DNA of 64,000 nucleotides, from NCBI GenBank assembly GCA_034508935.3, contig CM067445.1:19100583-19164582 (forward strand), given 5' to 3'. The position numbers were made by a program, and so were the translations under genes. Below are positions 1-9,924 of this stretch, one piece after another (position 1 is the stretch's first letter; every line of letters starts with the position of its first letter). This DNA is from Berghia stephanieae (lineage: Eukaryota; Mollusca; Gastropoda; Nudibranchia; Aeolidiidae). The notes under the pieces were generated by a model, which was not told the origin of the DNA, searched no databases, and saw nothing but the letters and a program-made list of their open reading frames with translations.

Positions 1-262
1 GGCATCTCGATTTTTTCTTGAGCAATCTTCTTCTTCAAGTACCGTCTGTGCCAGACATCGGTGATCATGGTACGCCATTCATCTCTCTGATCAAATAACC
101 CCAGAAAACTAATATTACTCTTCTCTTTCTTTGTCACCCAGCTGTTCAAACTATTCAAATATGTTTTTCTTGGTCTACCTTTACTCTTTTTTACCTTCTA
201 TCTTTCCTGTGAGAACAAGATGTTCAATACATTTGTGTCGGTTTAGGTGCCCTAAAAATTTC
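1..262 (-). mobile_element. 3' fragment of an RTE-like LINE (C-terminal end of the reverse transcriptase ORF)
   Basis: Read on the minus strand, this stretch gives the C-terminal signature of LINE endonuclease-reverse transcriptases: KFLGHLNRHKCIEHLVLTGK, then GRPRKTYLNSLNSWVTKKEK and EWRTMITDVWHRRYL. The blocks are in two frames, with one shift in an A-rich run near position 190, so the copy is dead. The 5' part (the RT core) is absent and the fragment may continue past the window edge. The same block order is seen in the better-preserved LINE at 966-2122. Confidence 0.75.
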
Positions 263-505
263 TTGAACAATAAACAGCCCATATTGCTCAATTTGCGTCA
301 CTGCACTGTGGGCTATCACGGTCTTTTTCTAGAGATAGGCCTTTATGAAAAATTATTCTTCCGACATGAATAAATGAACATTTATTTTAATTCATTTTAT
401 TTTATTTTAAAAGGAGAAAAGTCAGACAACCCGAGTAGACGGAGTTCATCATCTCTGGAAGACCTGGTGTTGAAGCCACTTTCAATTTTGCAGAAATAAT
501 AAATA

Positions 506-562
506 GCGATAATAGTACACACACACAAACACACACACACGCACACACACACACAAACACAT
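506..562. repeat. (CA)n microsatellite
   Basis: Interrupted CA repeat. Nothing else is recognisable between about 262 and 725. Confidence 0.9.
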
Positions 563-954
563 ATCTACAATGTGTTATGAAAACAGTATAAACTGACCAG
601 AATGTTTTCGGTGCATGAATTGATAGATTGTTTGCTTCATAGAAACCCAGATCCACCCATCCCCTCTTTAAAAAAAAATAGCCAACAAAGTTGAGAAATA
701 GAACGAACAATGTTTCTAGACAACATTGCAGTTCGTCCCTCGCGCTCGGCGCATAGTGGAGTCCTTGGAAAAGGCTGTTTACTCACTTTCTCTCACCGTA
801 CTCAGGTGTAAAATGAGTACCTGGCCGTTGACAGCGTCGTTTTTGTCCGAAAAATTGTAATATCACCTAACAGGCGGCATGTCACGTCCTAAATGTTAAA
901 TGTTGCTGTTGACCAGGGACCCCTTGTAAAGCGCTTTGAGCATATTTAGTGGAT

Positions 955-965
955 ATTGCTCTATA
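955..965. repeat. Target-site duplication, left copy
   Basis: ATTGCTCTATA at 955-965 is repeated exactly at 2123-2133. The pair brackets the LINE at 966-2122 and lies inside a SINE tail. Confidence 0.9.
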
Positions 966-2122
966 ATGGAATATTCACATTATCAATGCTGATGGAAAGA
1001 TGTATTGAAGTAAATAAAGATCTGTATATGTGTTTCATCGACTATTCAAAAGCCTTTGATAAAGTACAACACGAAAAACTATTCAAAATTCTATCATCCT
1101 TGGACATTGATGGTAAAGATTTAAGAATATTACGGAATTTGTACTGGGAACAAGAAGCAGCAATGCGTGTTGACAATGAACTAAGCAGTTTTACACCTAT
1201 TAGAAGAGGAGTTAGGCAGGGGTGTGTTTTGTCTCCAGATTTATTCAACCTCTATAGTGAAATGATATTAAGAGATATCGAACATAAGAAGGGGGTGTGT
1301 ATTGGAGGAAAGAATGTAACAAATCTGAGGTATGCAGATGATACGGTTCTACTGGCAGAATCTGAACATGAACTACAAGAATTACTGGATGTTGTAGTCA
1401 GGAGTAGTGAAAATATGGGACTGGAACTGAATATATCTAAAACAGAATGTATGACGGTATCTAAAAATAATAACCCACCAGCCTGTGTAATAACAAGCAG
1501 AGGACAAACAATACAACAAGTTGAATGTTTCAAATATTTAGGCTTCAATGTAACATCCAATGGAAAATCAGATTGTGAAATAAAGAAAAGAATAGGTATG
1601 GCGAAGAATGCATTCAACCAGCTGCATACAATTATGAAAAACAGGAATATTAGCATGAAAACAAAAATCAAAGTCCTGGATTGCTATGTACTGTCTGTGC
1701 TGCTATATGGTTGTGAGAGCTGGACCATAAACAAGACCATGGTTAAAAGACTGGAGGCAGTGGAAATGTGGTTTTACAGAAGAATGATGAGGGTGTCATG
1801 GATGGAAAGGAAAAGAAATGAAGAAATTTTAGAAATGGCAAACAGAAAAAGATCACTGATAACAAAAATCATCAAACGCCAAATGGAATTTTTAGGACAC
1901 ATTATCCGCCACCCTGGTTTGGAAATACTCGCCTTGACTGGAAAGATGAATGGAAAAAGAATAAGAGGAAGACAAAGAATAACGTATTTGAAAGGGATAA
2001 GAACTTGGACAGATGAAGCTGAGAAAGGTGGCGCTGCTTTAATAGAATTGGCAAGAGATAGATCAGCTTGGCGGAAGATGACCTCCGACGTCTGCTTCAG
2101 ATATGGAACTACATGAGATGAG
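966..2122 (+). mobile_element. 5'-truncated RTE-like LINE, reverse transcriptase core to C terminus intact in frame
   Basis: An open frame runs about 380 codons from the left junction to a stop at 2114-2116. It covers reverse transcriptase from just before motif A to the C-terminal domain. Visible motifs are CFIDYSKAFDKVQ (motif A, catalytic Asp), RRGVRQGCVLSPDLFN (motif B), RYADDTVLLAES (motif C, YADD), FKYLGFNV, LLYGCESWT, FLGHIIRHPG and RGRQRITYLKG. Endonuclease and upstream RT are missing, as in a typical 5' truncation during target-primed reverse transcription. The 3' end is a short 'atgagatgag' tail rather than poly(A), as seen in RTE-type LINEs. It lies between copies of the 11-bp target duplication attgctctata. 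The absence of stops within the retained ORF suggests recent insertion. It cannot move alone. Confidence 0.93.
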
Positions 2123-2133
2123 ATTGCTCTATA
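2123..2133. repeat. Target-site duplication, right copy
   Basis: Exact second copy of ATTGCTCTATA, followed by the rest of the interrupted SINE tail (taaagctca). Confidence 0.9.
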
Positions 2134-2557
2134 TAAAGCTCAATTTTAAAGACATTTTAAAACATCAATCCTTAGAAGCATGTGTTCGTTTCTGTTACCC
2201 TATCACAAACAGGAAGGAAGTGAAATGGAGAAAGAAGCATGCGTTGACAAGAACATCCAAACACAACAATTGATCAAAAATATTTCTGATTTGATGTCGT
2301 GGCTTAAAACTAAATATTATGTTTGATCGAGCTTAACACAGATCAGAAAAATGTTCACAAAGATTAGATATGTTCAAATTCTCATAATTCTGCTTAATGG
2401 AAAACAACAACATGGCGTTGAATTATTCTACACGCCACAATTTCATTGTGAATCTTTATTCTATGGTAATTGGTCAATTTATTGTTGGTGATTGGTTGGG
2501 CCATGGCAAATAGTAGACCAAAGAATTTATCCGGGGTTTTGTGTAGCATTAAACGAA

Positions 2558-2600
2558 CACAAACACATACACACATACACACAAATACAGATACACACAT

Positions 2601-2664
<64 letters not shown>
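2558..2664. repeat. (CA)n-(TA)n compound microsatellite
   Basis: CA repeat running into a long TA repeat. The stretch 2150-2550 before it holds no recognisable feature. Confidence 0.95.
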
Positions 2665-2668
<4 letters not shown>

Positions 2669-2915
2669 CAACTGTTTCAACGATTTTTGTAGAGAAAGCT
2701 TCCACTGATATTTATATGCTATTTAGTTCTTTTGAGTCAGTGCCATAAAAAAAGAACGTGTAGCTGTAAAGGGGATTCAAACCATGATGAGTCTACTCGA
2801 AACGGACCCTTTTTTCTGATTCCCTCGGTCAATGAGTATTGTTTTGCCACAGAAAGTAATTTACAATCGACGAGAAAATACCTATCATTGTGTGTTTGTA
2901 TGTGCGCATATATAT

Positions 2916-3125
2916 AAAATATAAATTGTCACTCACATTATATGGCCGAGACGTTCGTTTCTGTGGCTTTATTCCACGTCCTCAGTCGGCGTAATGACCA
3001 AAGAAATTTTTTTTATTCCATACAATGTGCTTTTTTTCTTCGGATATTACGCCGAGTGAGGACGTGGAATAAACCCACAGAAACGAACGTCTCGGCCATA
3101 TAATGTGAGTGACAATTTATATTTT
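2916..3125. mobile_element. Hairpin MITE (family H1), near-perfect ~80-bp arms
   Basis: The left arm (from AAAATATAAATTGTCACTCA through GGCCGAGACGTTCGTTTCTG and CCACGTCCTCA) returns as its reverse complement at about 3046-3125, with only a few mismatches. The spacer is ~50 bp and A/T-rich. No coding capacity. A single arm of the same family sits at 6063-6150. Both copies lie beside TA tracts. Confidence 0.88.
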
Positions 3126-3182
3126 ACATTAGCTCTAACCATCATTATCGTGCACTTTCGTTCCTACGAGTACCCACCAACA

Positions 3183-3244
<62 letters not shown>
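3183..3244. repeat. (TA)n microsatellite
   Basis: TA repeat with one phase break. Confidence 0.95.
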
Positions 3245-3246
<2 letters not shown>

Positions 3247-3648
3247 TAATAAACAAAAGCCATGAAATAATAGTGCTCAACTTTTTAAAAATAAAAGTAG
3301 CTATTTATAAAATATTTCAAGTATGATTATGATCAACTTCTACAAGATTTTTTCGAGCATTCGTACTCATCAGGAAGTGAAAGTGAAAGTGAATTGTTGT
3401 GTTATCATACTCTTTCGGCTGCTATAGTGGTTCGTAATTACATAAAAGGTGTTTGTTTCTATGCACGAAGGTGTGTGTGTGTGTATATATGTATGTTTGT
3501 GTTTCTTTAATGCTACAAAAACCCGGATAAATTCTTGGGTCTACTTTTTTTCTTTTGATCTGGTCAATAAGTACTGTTTGTTTATATGCCACAGACAGTA
3601 ATTTACACCGGACGAGAAATGCCAATCATTGTGTGATTGCGTGTATGG

Positions 3649-3649
<1 letters not shown>

Positions 3650-3707
<58 letters not shown>
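3650..3707. repeat. (TA)n microsatellite
   Basis: Uninterrupted TA repeat. Confidence 0.95.
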
Positions 3708-3710
<3 letters not shown>

Positions 3711-3865
3711 CCCTTCCGCCACGACATCATTAGATATCGTCGCCTAGGCATTCCACGAAGGAACATAGATAATTCATCAAACAAGATGTCTGATGTCAAC
3801 AGGAATCCCCATGCTGTCCAAATGAGCAAATTGGGAGGGGGTTAATAAACTTACCCAAGGAAAAA

Positions 3866-3948
3866 AAAGTGCCTGAAGCGGGAATCGAACTCGGGACCTT
3901 CCGCGTCACAGTGCAATGCCTCAACCACTCGACCACTTCGCCCCCCTT
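3866..3948 (-). mobile_element. tRNA-like SINE head
   Basis: On the minus strand the sequence reads like a tRNA: an A-box-like GTGGTCGAGTGG and a B-box-like GAGTTCGATTCCC at normal spacing. The acceptor stem does not pair and there is no clean gene end, so this is a SINE head or tRNA-derived pseudogene, not a working tRNA. A T-run follows on that strand. Confidence 0.6.
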
Positions 3949-3999
3949 ATAACGCAAGTTATAATGAGCACAAAAAATCCAGTTAAAATATAATTGCTC

Positions 4000-4234
4000 T
4001 TAACCAGTTAACTGTCGTACTCTGGAAAAATACGCATTTAAAAATTGGTCAGAATACTCGTCCTTCAAATATCGATTAATTTAAATGACCCTCATCGTGG
4101 TTAACAACTCTCAAACTCGGGACTTCGTGAGGTCAAGAAGGCGGTCATTGAAATCGATCAATATTTGAAGTACGATGTTTTTGGCCAAATATTTTAATAT
4201 GTGTATTTCCCCGCGTACTTCAATTAATTGGTTA
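4000..4234. mobile_element. Palindromic MITE (family H2), full-length copy
   Basis: The left arm has CCAGTTAACTGTCGTACTCT, then CTCGTCCTTCAAATATCGAT and ATTTAAATGACCCTCAT. The right arm repeats these in reverse complement (GGTCATTGAAATCGATCAAT, TTTTTGGCCAAATATT, CGCGTACTTCAATTAATTGG). The two arms meet near a 'gggacttcgtgaggtc' centre. The family has five other copies here (21930, 26465, 41078, 45432, 60165). The outer ends lie near a TTAA, but the target duplication is not clear. Confidence 0.85.
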
Positions 4235-4727
4235 TGTATAGAAGTCAAAACGTTCTTGAGAGAATCATTATTAAATAACATCTCTATTGATAAGGTAATT
4301 AAATGTAGACAAAGATAGAATAAGCCAACCAACTTTGTGATAAAATCTAAAGAGGATTAAGTGATCAGGGGTATCTGACCGTAGCACCAATTCATATTCC
4401 CTTGACTTGGCCACAAGAGGTTGGAAGTATGTCAGGGATGAGTGGAAATCCTCTTTCAAGAACAGGGTTAGGTCAGAATTGTTTGACCTTATCAACCTAA
4501 TTATATCGGCCAGGGAAACGCATAACTCTTTATACAACAGCATTATTCTGGTTCGACGTATCAGGGAATAACTTGGTAGATGGACTTAATTTGACGAATA
4601 ACAGTTTTGATCTCCACGTCAAAACGATATTAAGTAATGGTGATTTTAATGTTTGCAGTTTAAAAAAAATACTTGTAAGTTTATTTTCTGTTAAAAAAAG
4701 AACTACTTTAATATTACGTGTTGGCAT

Positions 4728-4815
<88 letters not shown>

Positions 4816-4846
4816 TTATATATATTTTATAAATATATAATATACA

Positions 4847-4902
<56 letters not shown>
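4728..4902. repeat. (TA)n followed by (GA)n microsatellite
   Basis: About 100 bp of TA, a short AT-rich link, then about 48 bp of GA. Confidence 0.95.
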
Positions 4903-4905
<3 letters not shown>

Positions 4906-4977
4906 TGGACATATGAATTAAAAAACTTAAACTTTTATACAGAGGAAAATTCACTATCTATACGTTAGAGCGATTTG

Positions 4978-5225
4978 CAAGATGTTCCAAGCCAACAGCA
5001 ACGCATAACATGTAGGACGAGACATGACGACTGTATGAAGATAATATTACATTTTTTATTCAACAGAGACCACGAATCTTTTTGGCCAGGTACTCATTTT
5101 ACACCTAAGCGCGGCGAGGAAATGTGAGGAAAGATATTTTCCCAAGGACACAACTTTCCAGGTACTGAAATCAAACTAAATGGCCGGTAGAAAGACGAGT
5201 ATCACACCACAAGACCTTTAACCGC
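4978..5225 (-). mobile_element. SINE (family 1), diverged copy
   Basis: Minus-strand copy showing the family's GGTGTAAAATGAGTACCTGG motif, the GTCATGTCTCGTCCTACATG block and the tail-side CTGTTGGC. The tRNA-like head at the 5225 end is badly eroded, and the extreme 3' tail is missing. Confidence 0.8.
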
Positions 5226-5414
5226 TCAACAGATAATCATGTGTCTATGGAAGAATCGATACATTATAAGATGCAGAAAATTGATTGAATAATGTATATT
5301 CCTGGCCTGAATGGAAGCCTGACATGGATACATTGCCAATGAATTTGGCGATGTAAACATATACAAAGATAGAATTGCACTGTAAAGAGACTGGTCTCTT
5401 GATTAGAATCGATA

Positions 5415-5520
5415 GGAAATCGAATGGCATTAAACACACACACACACACACATACACAGAGGCAGACACACACGTGCGCGCACGCACGTAAACACAAGTA
5501 TATATACATGCACGCACATA
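5415..5520. repeat. (CA)n-rich tract
   Basis: Impure CA repeat with G/C interruptions. Confidence 0.8.
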
Positions 5521-5572
5521 CAAAAGTAAAAAAAAGATTAATCTTTCAATTAGTCTTTATCCTTTTTGTCCA

Positions 5573-5626
5573 TCAATCAATCTATCTATTTATTTATTTG
5601 TCTATCCATCTATCTATCTATCCATA

Positions 5627-5709
<83 letters not shown>

Positions 5710-5790
5710 ATATCTATCTATCTATCCGTCTATCTATCTATGAATCTATTGATTTGTCTATCTATCTATCTATCTATATATCTATCTATA
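5573..5790. repeat. (ATCT)n microsatellite
   Basis: About 215 bp of tetranucleotide ATCT repeat, the central ~100 bp perfect. Open frames over it are artefacts. Confidence 0.95.
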
Positions 5791-5805
5791 TTGCTTCCTT
5801 TATCA

Positions 5806-5872
5806 CATGCACACGCACACACACACACACAAACACACATACAACCATACATACACATACTCACAGGGACAC
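5806..5872. repeat. (CA)n tract
   Basis: CA repeat with interruptions. Confidence 0.85.
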
Positions 5873-5989
5873 ACAATCGGGAGCATCCTAAAAAACCGTG
5901 CTGGGTTGCTAATAGTATTGTAATACCTGGATACCATCAACAGTTCCAGCATTACTAAACACCTTCACCGGCTCCACCCTCCCCCCCCC

Positions 5990-6047
<58 letters not shown>

Positions 6048-6060
6048 TATATATATATAA
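5990..6060. repeat. (CT)n-(TA)n microsatellite
   Basis: Short C run and CT repeat leading into TA repeat. Confidence 0.95.
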
Positions 6061-6062
6061 TG

Positions 6063-6150
6063 TAAATTTTCACTCACATTTTTTTGGCCGAGACGACTCG
6101 TTTCTGTGTTTTTTTTACACTTCTTCAGTCGGCGAAATCCATTGTAATGT
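6063..6150. mobile_element. Single arm of hairpin MITE family H1
   Basis: Matches one arm of 2916-3125: 'tgtaaattttcactcacatt', 'ggccgagacgactcgtttct', then 'cttcttcagtcggcg'. The second arm is absent, so this is a half copy or solo arm. Confidence 0.75.
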
Positions 6151-6239
6151 CCGTAGAAAACTCCAAACTTAAGTTGTTTCGCTGTGTAGTGGTGATTAGT
6201 TTTGATGTGTATTGTGATGTGCTCTCATGTTTATATTAT

Positions 6240-6241
6240 GA

Positions 6242-6312
<71 letters not shown>
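6240..6312. repeat. (TG)n-(TA)n microsatellite
   Basis: Short TG run followed by about 55 bp of TA. Confidence 0.95.
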
Positions 6313-6313
<1 letters not shown>

Positions 6314-6315
6314 CA

Positions 6316-6515
6316 TTATCCATCGTGGCTTGTGCTCTTGAGCACGTTGCCGATCAGCTGTCTCCACGAATCACGATCCTCTGCGGTGCGCATGAAATCT
6401 ATGTTGCTTTTTAAGTCACATTTGGACATTCTTAGGTTATTTAGATAAGTCATTCTTTGTCTTCCTCTAGTTCTCTTTCCTTCGATCATCCCAGATGTTA
6501 CCAACTTTTCTATTC
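6316..6515 (-). mobile_element. LINE 3' fragment (C-terminal RT tail)
   Basis: The minus-strand frame gives GMIEGKRTRGRQRMTYLNNL, then CDLKSNIDFMRTAEDRDSWR and QLIGNVL. This is the same C-terminal signature as the LINE at 966-2122 (GRQR-TYL, then DR-W). The fragment sits directly beside a TA microsatellite. RT core and endonuclease are missing. Confidence 0.8.
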
Positions 6516-7225
6516 CGTCTCTTATATAGTAATAAAAAGTAATAGGGTTTAATAAAAGATGAATTTATATTTATATTTATATTTATTCTTCATCTATCTT
6601 TTATAGATCCCTTTTACTATCCTATTCATTATTTACGAGATTACAAAAAGATCCGCCACAGTACTCATATTCCTATGTATATACTGAAGCGGTTACTTTA
6701 TTACTAGATTAAGAATATTAATGGAGACTATTATATTGGATTTCAACAGTCATCCTTTGGATTTGTTAATTGAATATATTTTCATTCGACGAATGTTACC
6801 ATCTAAAGTAAATAGATTCCAGTATCATTGATTTATTAATGGTTCTGTTTTCAACAAGCCTTCGTTTAGTTCCAGTTCAAGAACTTTTATTTTTTTTTTT
6901 ATCACAAGCATTTATCGTACCGGGTGTTCCAACCAGAGTGCTGGCATTCTTGTCAAATGGGCAGTGGTTTAAATAGAACAATAATGTATGGATACTGCTA
7001 TTCTTCCGTCAAGGGTGATTTATCCTAGAGGTCCTCGTGCCCCAATTCGATCAAATAAAAAATGTTGGCCAGGGGAGTAAATAAGCAGTTCTGTCTCTTT
7101 GACAGTAAACAAATTGACGGGTACTTATGAGTAAATTGGATTTTACTATTACGCTTTGTCGGGTTCATTTCTATGTATGGTTATATAGCATAAATGGTAA
7201 GGTTATATACAAGGTGCACCTATTA
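6516..7225. other. No recognisable feature
   Basis: AT-rich unique-looking sequence. No convincing ORF, tRNA, repeat or terminal inverted repeat was seen. Confidence 0.5.
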
Positions 7226-7227
7226 GC

Positions 7228-7347
7228 AGGTCTGATAACCAACGCGATTATAGTTGTAATGGGAAATAATAATAATATTGTGGGTTGGTTGAGAGTATTT
7301 CCATTACAACAATGAGCCTATAATAATCTGGGTTATCAGACCTTCAA
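7228..7347. mobile_element. Small inverted-repeat element (MITE-like)
   Basis: Begins AGGTCTGATAACC and ends GGGTTATCAGACCT. A second matched pair inside is TTGTAATGGGAAATA and TATTTCCATTACAA. About 120 bp, non-coding. Confidence 0.7.
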
Positions 7348-7498
7348 ATAAGTAAATAAATCGGTTATATACTATAATATGTGTTTGTTTAATACACTTG
7401 TATAAAGAACCCCGAATGGGCATCAATACAGTAAACAGCATCAGAGAAAAGCTCAGTGTAAATGAATCAACAGATAGATCAGGTATATACCACCATTG

Positions 7499-7690
7499 TA
7501 TAGATAGAATGCGCTTGGCCAAGGAGTTCACAACATTGCCATCCGGAAGTATAACGGACCAACACACAAACCCTGTGTAACCTTGAACTTTTATAGTCTT
7601 GTTAATACAGTTTAGTGAGAACAACTCACAAACGCGGATGGCAAAAACAATAACAAAGGCCTGATTGACGTCATCTGCATACTATCTATT
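7499..7690 (-). mobile_element. ~190-bp dispersed repeat (family R), TGACGTCA-bearing
   Basis: Minus-strand copy of a family also found at 25474-25661, at 51230-51616 (dimer) and, diverged, near 54495-54872. Shared blocks are GATGACGTCA near the start, the CGCGTTTGTGAGT region, CTATAAAAGTTCA, TGTGTTGGTCCGTTATACTT and GCCAAGCGCAT. The ends are tagatag/ctatcta, short inverted repeats. Non-coding. Confidence 0.8.
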
Positions 7691-7938
7691 GTCAAATGGC
7701 AAAATTTGTGCTTTGGAGCGAAACGCAAAGCAATCTTATTTACATTGTTTTGAGCAATGGTTAAGTTGATATATTTTTTTTTTTTGCTTCCTCACAGAAT
7801 CGAGTGATCTGATTTTCTTGTCTTCTCAAAAAGAGATTTTGTCCTAGAAGTAGTCTCAAATCATATCACTATAGATGTGTTTGTTTAAATTGAACGTTTG
7901 ATTACTCATCAAAATAAGAGTTTGGGTAGCTCTCTCAT

Positions 7939-7957
7939 GGGGGGGGGGGGGGGGGGG
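7939..7957. repeat. Poly-G tract
   Basis: Nineteen consecutive G in AT-rich surroundings. Confidence 0.95.
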
Positions 7958-8096
7958 ACATTTGTGACAAGAACTCAACTGCAGGTTAAGAAATTTTGGA
8001 TCAAACAGACCGCTACTTCTAGAGAGAGAGACAACATAAAAGGTTTTTGATTTTATATAAAAATGCCGGAATTGAGAAAAATGTTTTAAAAAGACA

Positions 8097-8385
8097 AGAG
8101 CATTTATATAGCGTAATATCCTCTAAACCTCCTCAAAGCGCTTTACTCAAAGGAGTCCCTGACCAACAGCGACATGTAACATATAGAACAAGACATGACG
8201 CCTGTTAGGGATATTACATTTCTTTCCGACAGACAACGCTGTTAAGGCCAGGAACTGATTTTACACTTGAGTACGGTGAGAGAATGTGAGTAAAGAAGAC
8301 CCAACTGTGCGCTACTCAGAGCGGAACTCGAACCTGGAACTTCCGATCAGAAGGCGACTGTCATACAAGACCACATAGCCGGGCA
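8097..8385 (-). mobile_element. SINE (family 1), near full length
   Basis: On the minus strand the order is tRNA-like head (GTGGTCTTGTATGAC; B-box-like GGTTCGAGTTCCG), middle (CTCACATTCTCTCACCGTAC; GTGTAAAATCAGTTCCTGGC), GGCGTCATGTCTTGTTC block, and a tail with AAGCGCTTTGAGGA ending near 'gctatataaatgctc'. One of the most complete copies here. Confidence 0.88.
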
Positions 8386-8389
8386 CCGA

Positions 8390-9670
8390 AAAACATGTAT
8401 AAAAATTTGTATATACGTAATTCTTTTTTTTTACTTCATGCATCATATTGTTAGATCATGGCGGTTTCTAGCTTGTCAAAAATTTATAACCTGGGACTTT
8501 GTAAAAAAAAAAATTGAGATATTTGAGAAGCTGTTTCGTGAAAAGAGGAAAGGGAGCCTTAGGTTTAATATATTTCCCCAATCTATTGCCAAAGTTATAT
8601 CACAACATCAACTTGTCTTCTCGAGACAGTCTAGTCACGTTTGTGGCGAAGCATTGCGTAGTCTCATCCCGTATCTCTTTCAATGGATATTTTACGTGAT
8701 TAGAGAGTGGCTGGCGGCGGACAATAACTCTAGACACATCGATGTGTTATTGGGTACACTCTTTATCACATGCGACTCGGGTACAGAGAGGGGTTTGCTA
8801 GGTGAACATATTTAACTTTGTTAAGTGTACTAAATAAATTATGTGTTATGTCGCGGTGTATCCATGAATATAAATATGGATGACGCTTGGGTCAGTATGA
8901 AAAAAAAAAGATATTGGACTGGCAGGAAAATAGCGCAGGCAGTTAATATGAATGTGAATAGATACCACATCGCAACATTTTCATCCTCTAGATATATCGG
9001 TGACATACTTTGGTAATTCACTCCTCTAAGATAAATATAGACGTCTAGCCCGTATAAAAACACTTTCTACTTTTATAGATAAACCTATTTTGTCAAATAC
9101 ACGGAGATTCTTTTCCATCAGACATTACTCAAGGACAAAGTCATTTTACGTTAGGAACACGTCAGGTCTGTATTAATTATACAAGAACATGAGTAAATCT
9201 GAAAATTAAATTGTATATAATACCCTTTTTAATAAAGTTTCACGTCTGTCTTTCCATTAGACATCCATTATAAGTGTAACAAAGAGACGGAGGATAGACA
9301 ATGGATGGAATGTGATATGCTTGTTGTCATTTTAAAGTGCTAGGAGAACCAGGGAGGCGGCAAATTGGGTAAATGACTCGCCTATTGGTTAAAAAAACAC
9401 AGATGAATTTATTTCAAATAATAATTTCCTCTAGTATGATCTGTATATAAATCCAGACTTACAAACTCGTTTTCACCTAGCGAGCAACAACTGTTAAACT
9501 TGGGACTTGCCAATTGTATTTTTCAGGAGGTCAAGTTGCATTTTTATTATTGACATGGTGGACACGGTGCCTTTAGCCTGTGTTGTCCAAACGAGCAAAC
9601 CTTTATGCAAATTGATTGTCCACAATCAAACTTAAAAGCGATAGGTAGGCGCTATACATAATTACATAAT
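8390..9670. other. No gene recognised
   Basis: An open frame of 125 codons (8438-8815, plus) is present but has no recognisable domain, splice context or membrane pattern. I treat it as chance. The rest is AT-rich unique sequence. Confidence 0.45.
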
Positions 9671-9674
9671 TAAG

Positions 9675-9920
9675 TAACAACAAGAAATGAAGAGAGTAGC
9701 AAAGTGCCAGAAAAAAATGGAGTATAAAAATTTCGCGGCGGCTATGGGGTTTCGAACCCGCGACCTTACTGGTACGACAACTCCTCCTGGCCGGGGAGAT
9801 CGTGATTCTACCGTATGAACTATCCACGACCGTGAGTGTTCGAGCCCCATCGCCGCCGTGAAGATATTATTCTCTATTGTCTTCTGGCACTTTCCTACTC
9901 ACTTCATTTCTTGTTGTCAA
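9675..9920. mobile_element. Foldback element (family F) with a tRNA-like centre
   Basis: The arm 'acaacaagaaatgaag..agtgccag' continuing to 'cggcggctatgggg' reappears as its reverse complement at about 9850-9918 (gccccatcgccgccg, ctggcactttcctactcac, ttcatttcttgttgt). Between the arms the minus strand reads as tRNA-like sequence, with an A-box-like ATAGTTCATACGG and B-box-like GGTTCGAAACC. The layout is a pol III-promoter module trapped in a hairpin, a pattern shared with 43326-43507 and probably 20756-20878 and 59600-59770. Confidence 0.75.
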
Positions 9921-9924
9921 CATA

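Larger units (their letters stand above)
725..2150 (+). mobile_element. SINE (family 1), split by a LINE insertion
   Basis: Positions 725-965 carry the middle and 3' parts of the main SINE family of this window: the block starting GAGTCCTTGGAAAAGG, the motif GGTGTAAAATGAGTACCTGG, then CCCCTTGTAAAGCGCTTTGA. The tRNA-like head is cut off near its B box. The tail stops at 'attgctctata', and after 1.16 kb of LINE sequence it resumes at 2123 with 'attgctctatataaagctca', the normal SINE end. The SINE was therefore in place before the LINE landed. Confidence 0.85.

Noticed and set aside
3866-3948. Possible tRNA gene on the minus strand
   Set aside because: A- and B-box-like motifs are present, but the acceptor stem does not pair and the flanks look like a SINE. 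Other tRNA-like segments here fail in the same way.
8438-8815. 125-codon plus-strand ORF
   Set aside because: No domain, splice sites or homology that I recognise; within the length expected by chance in 64 kb.
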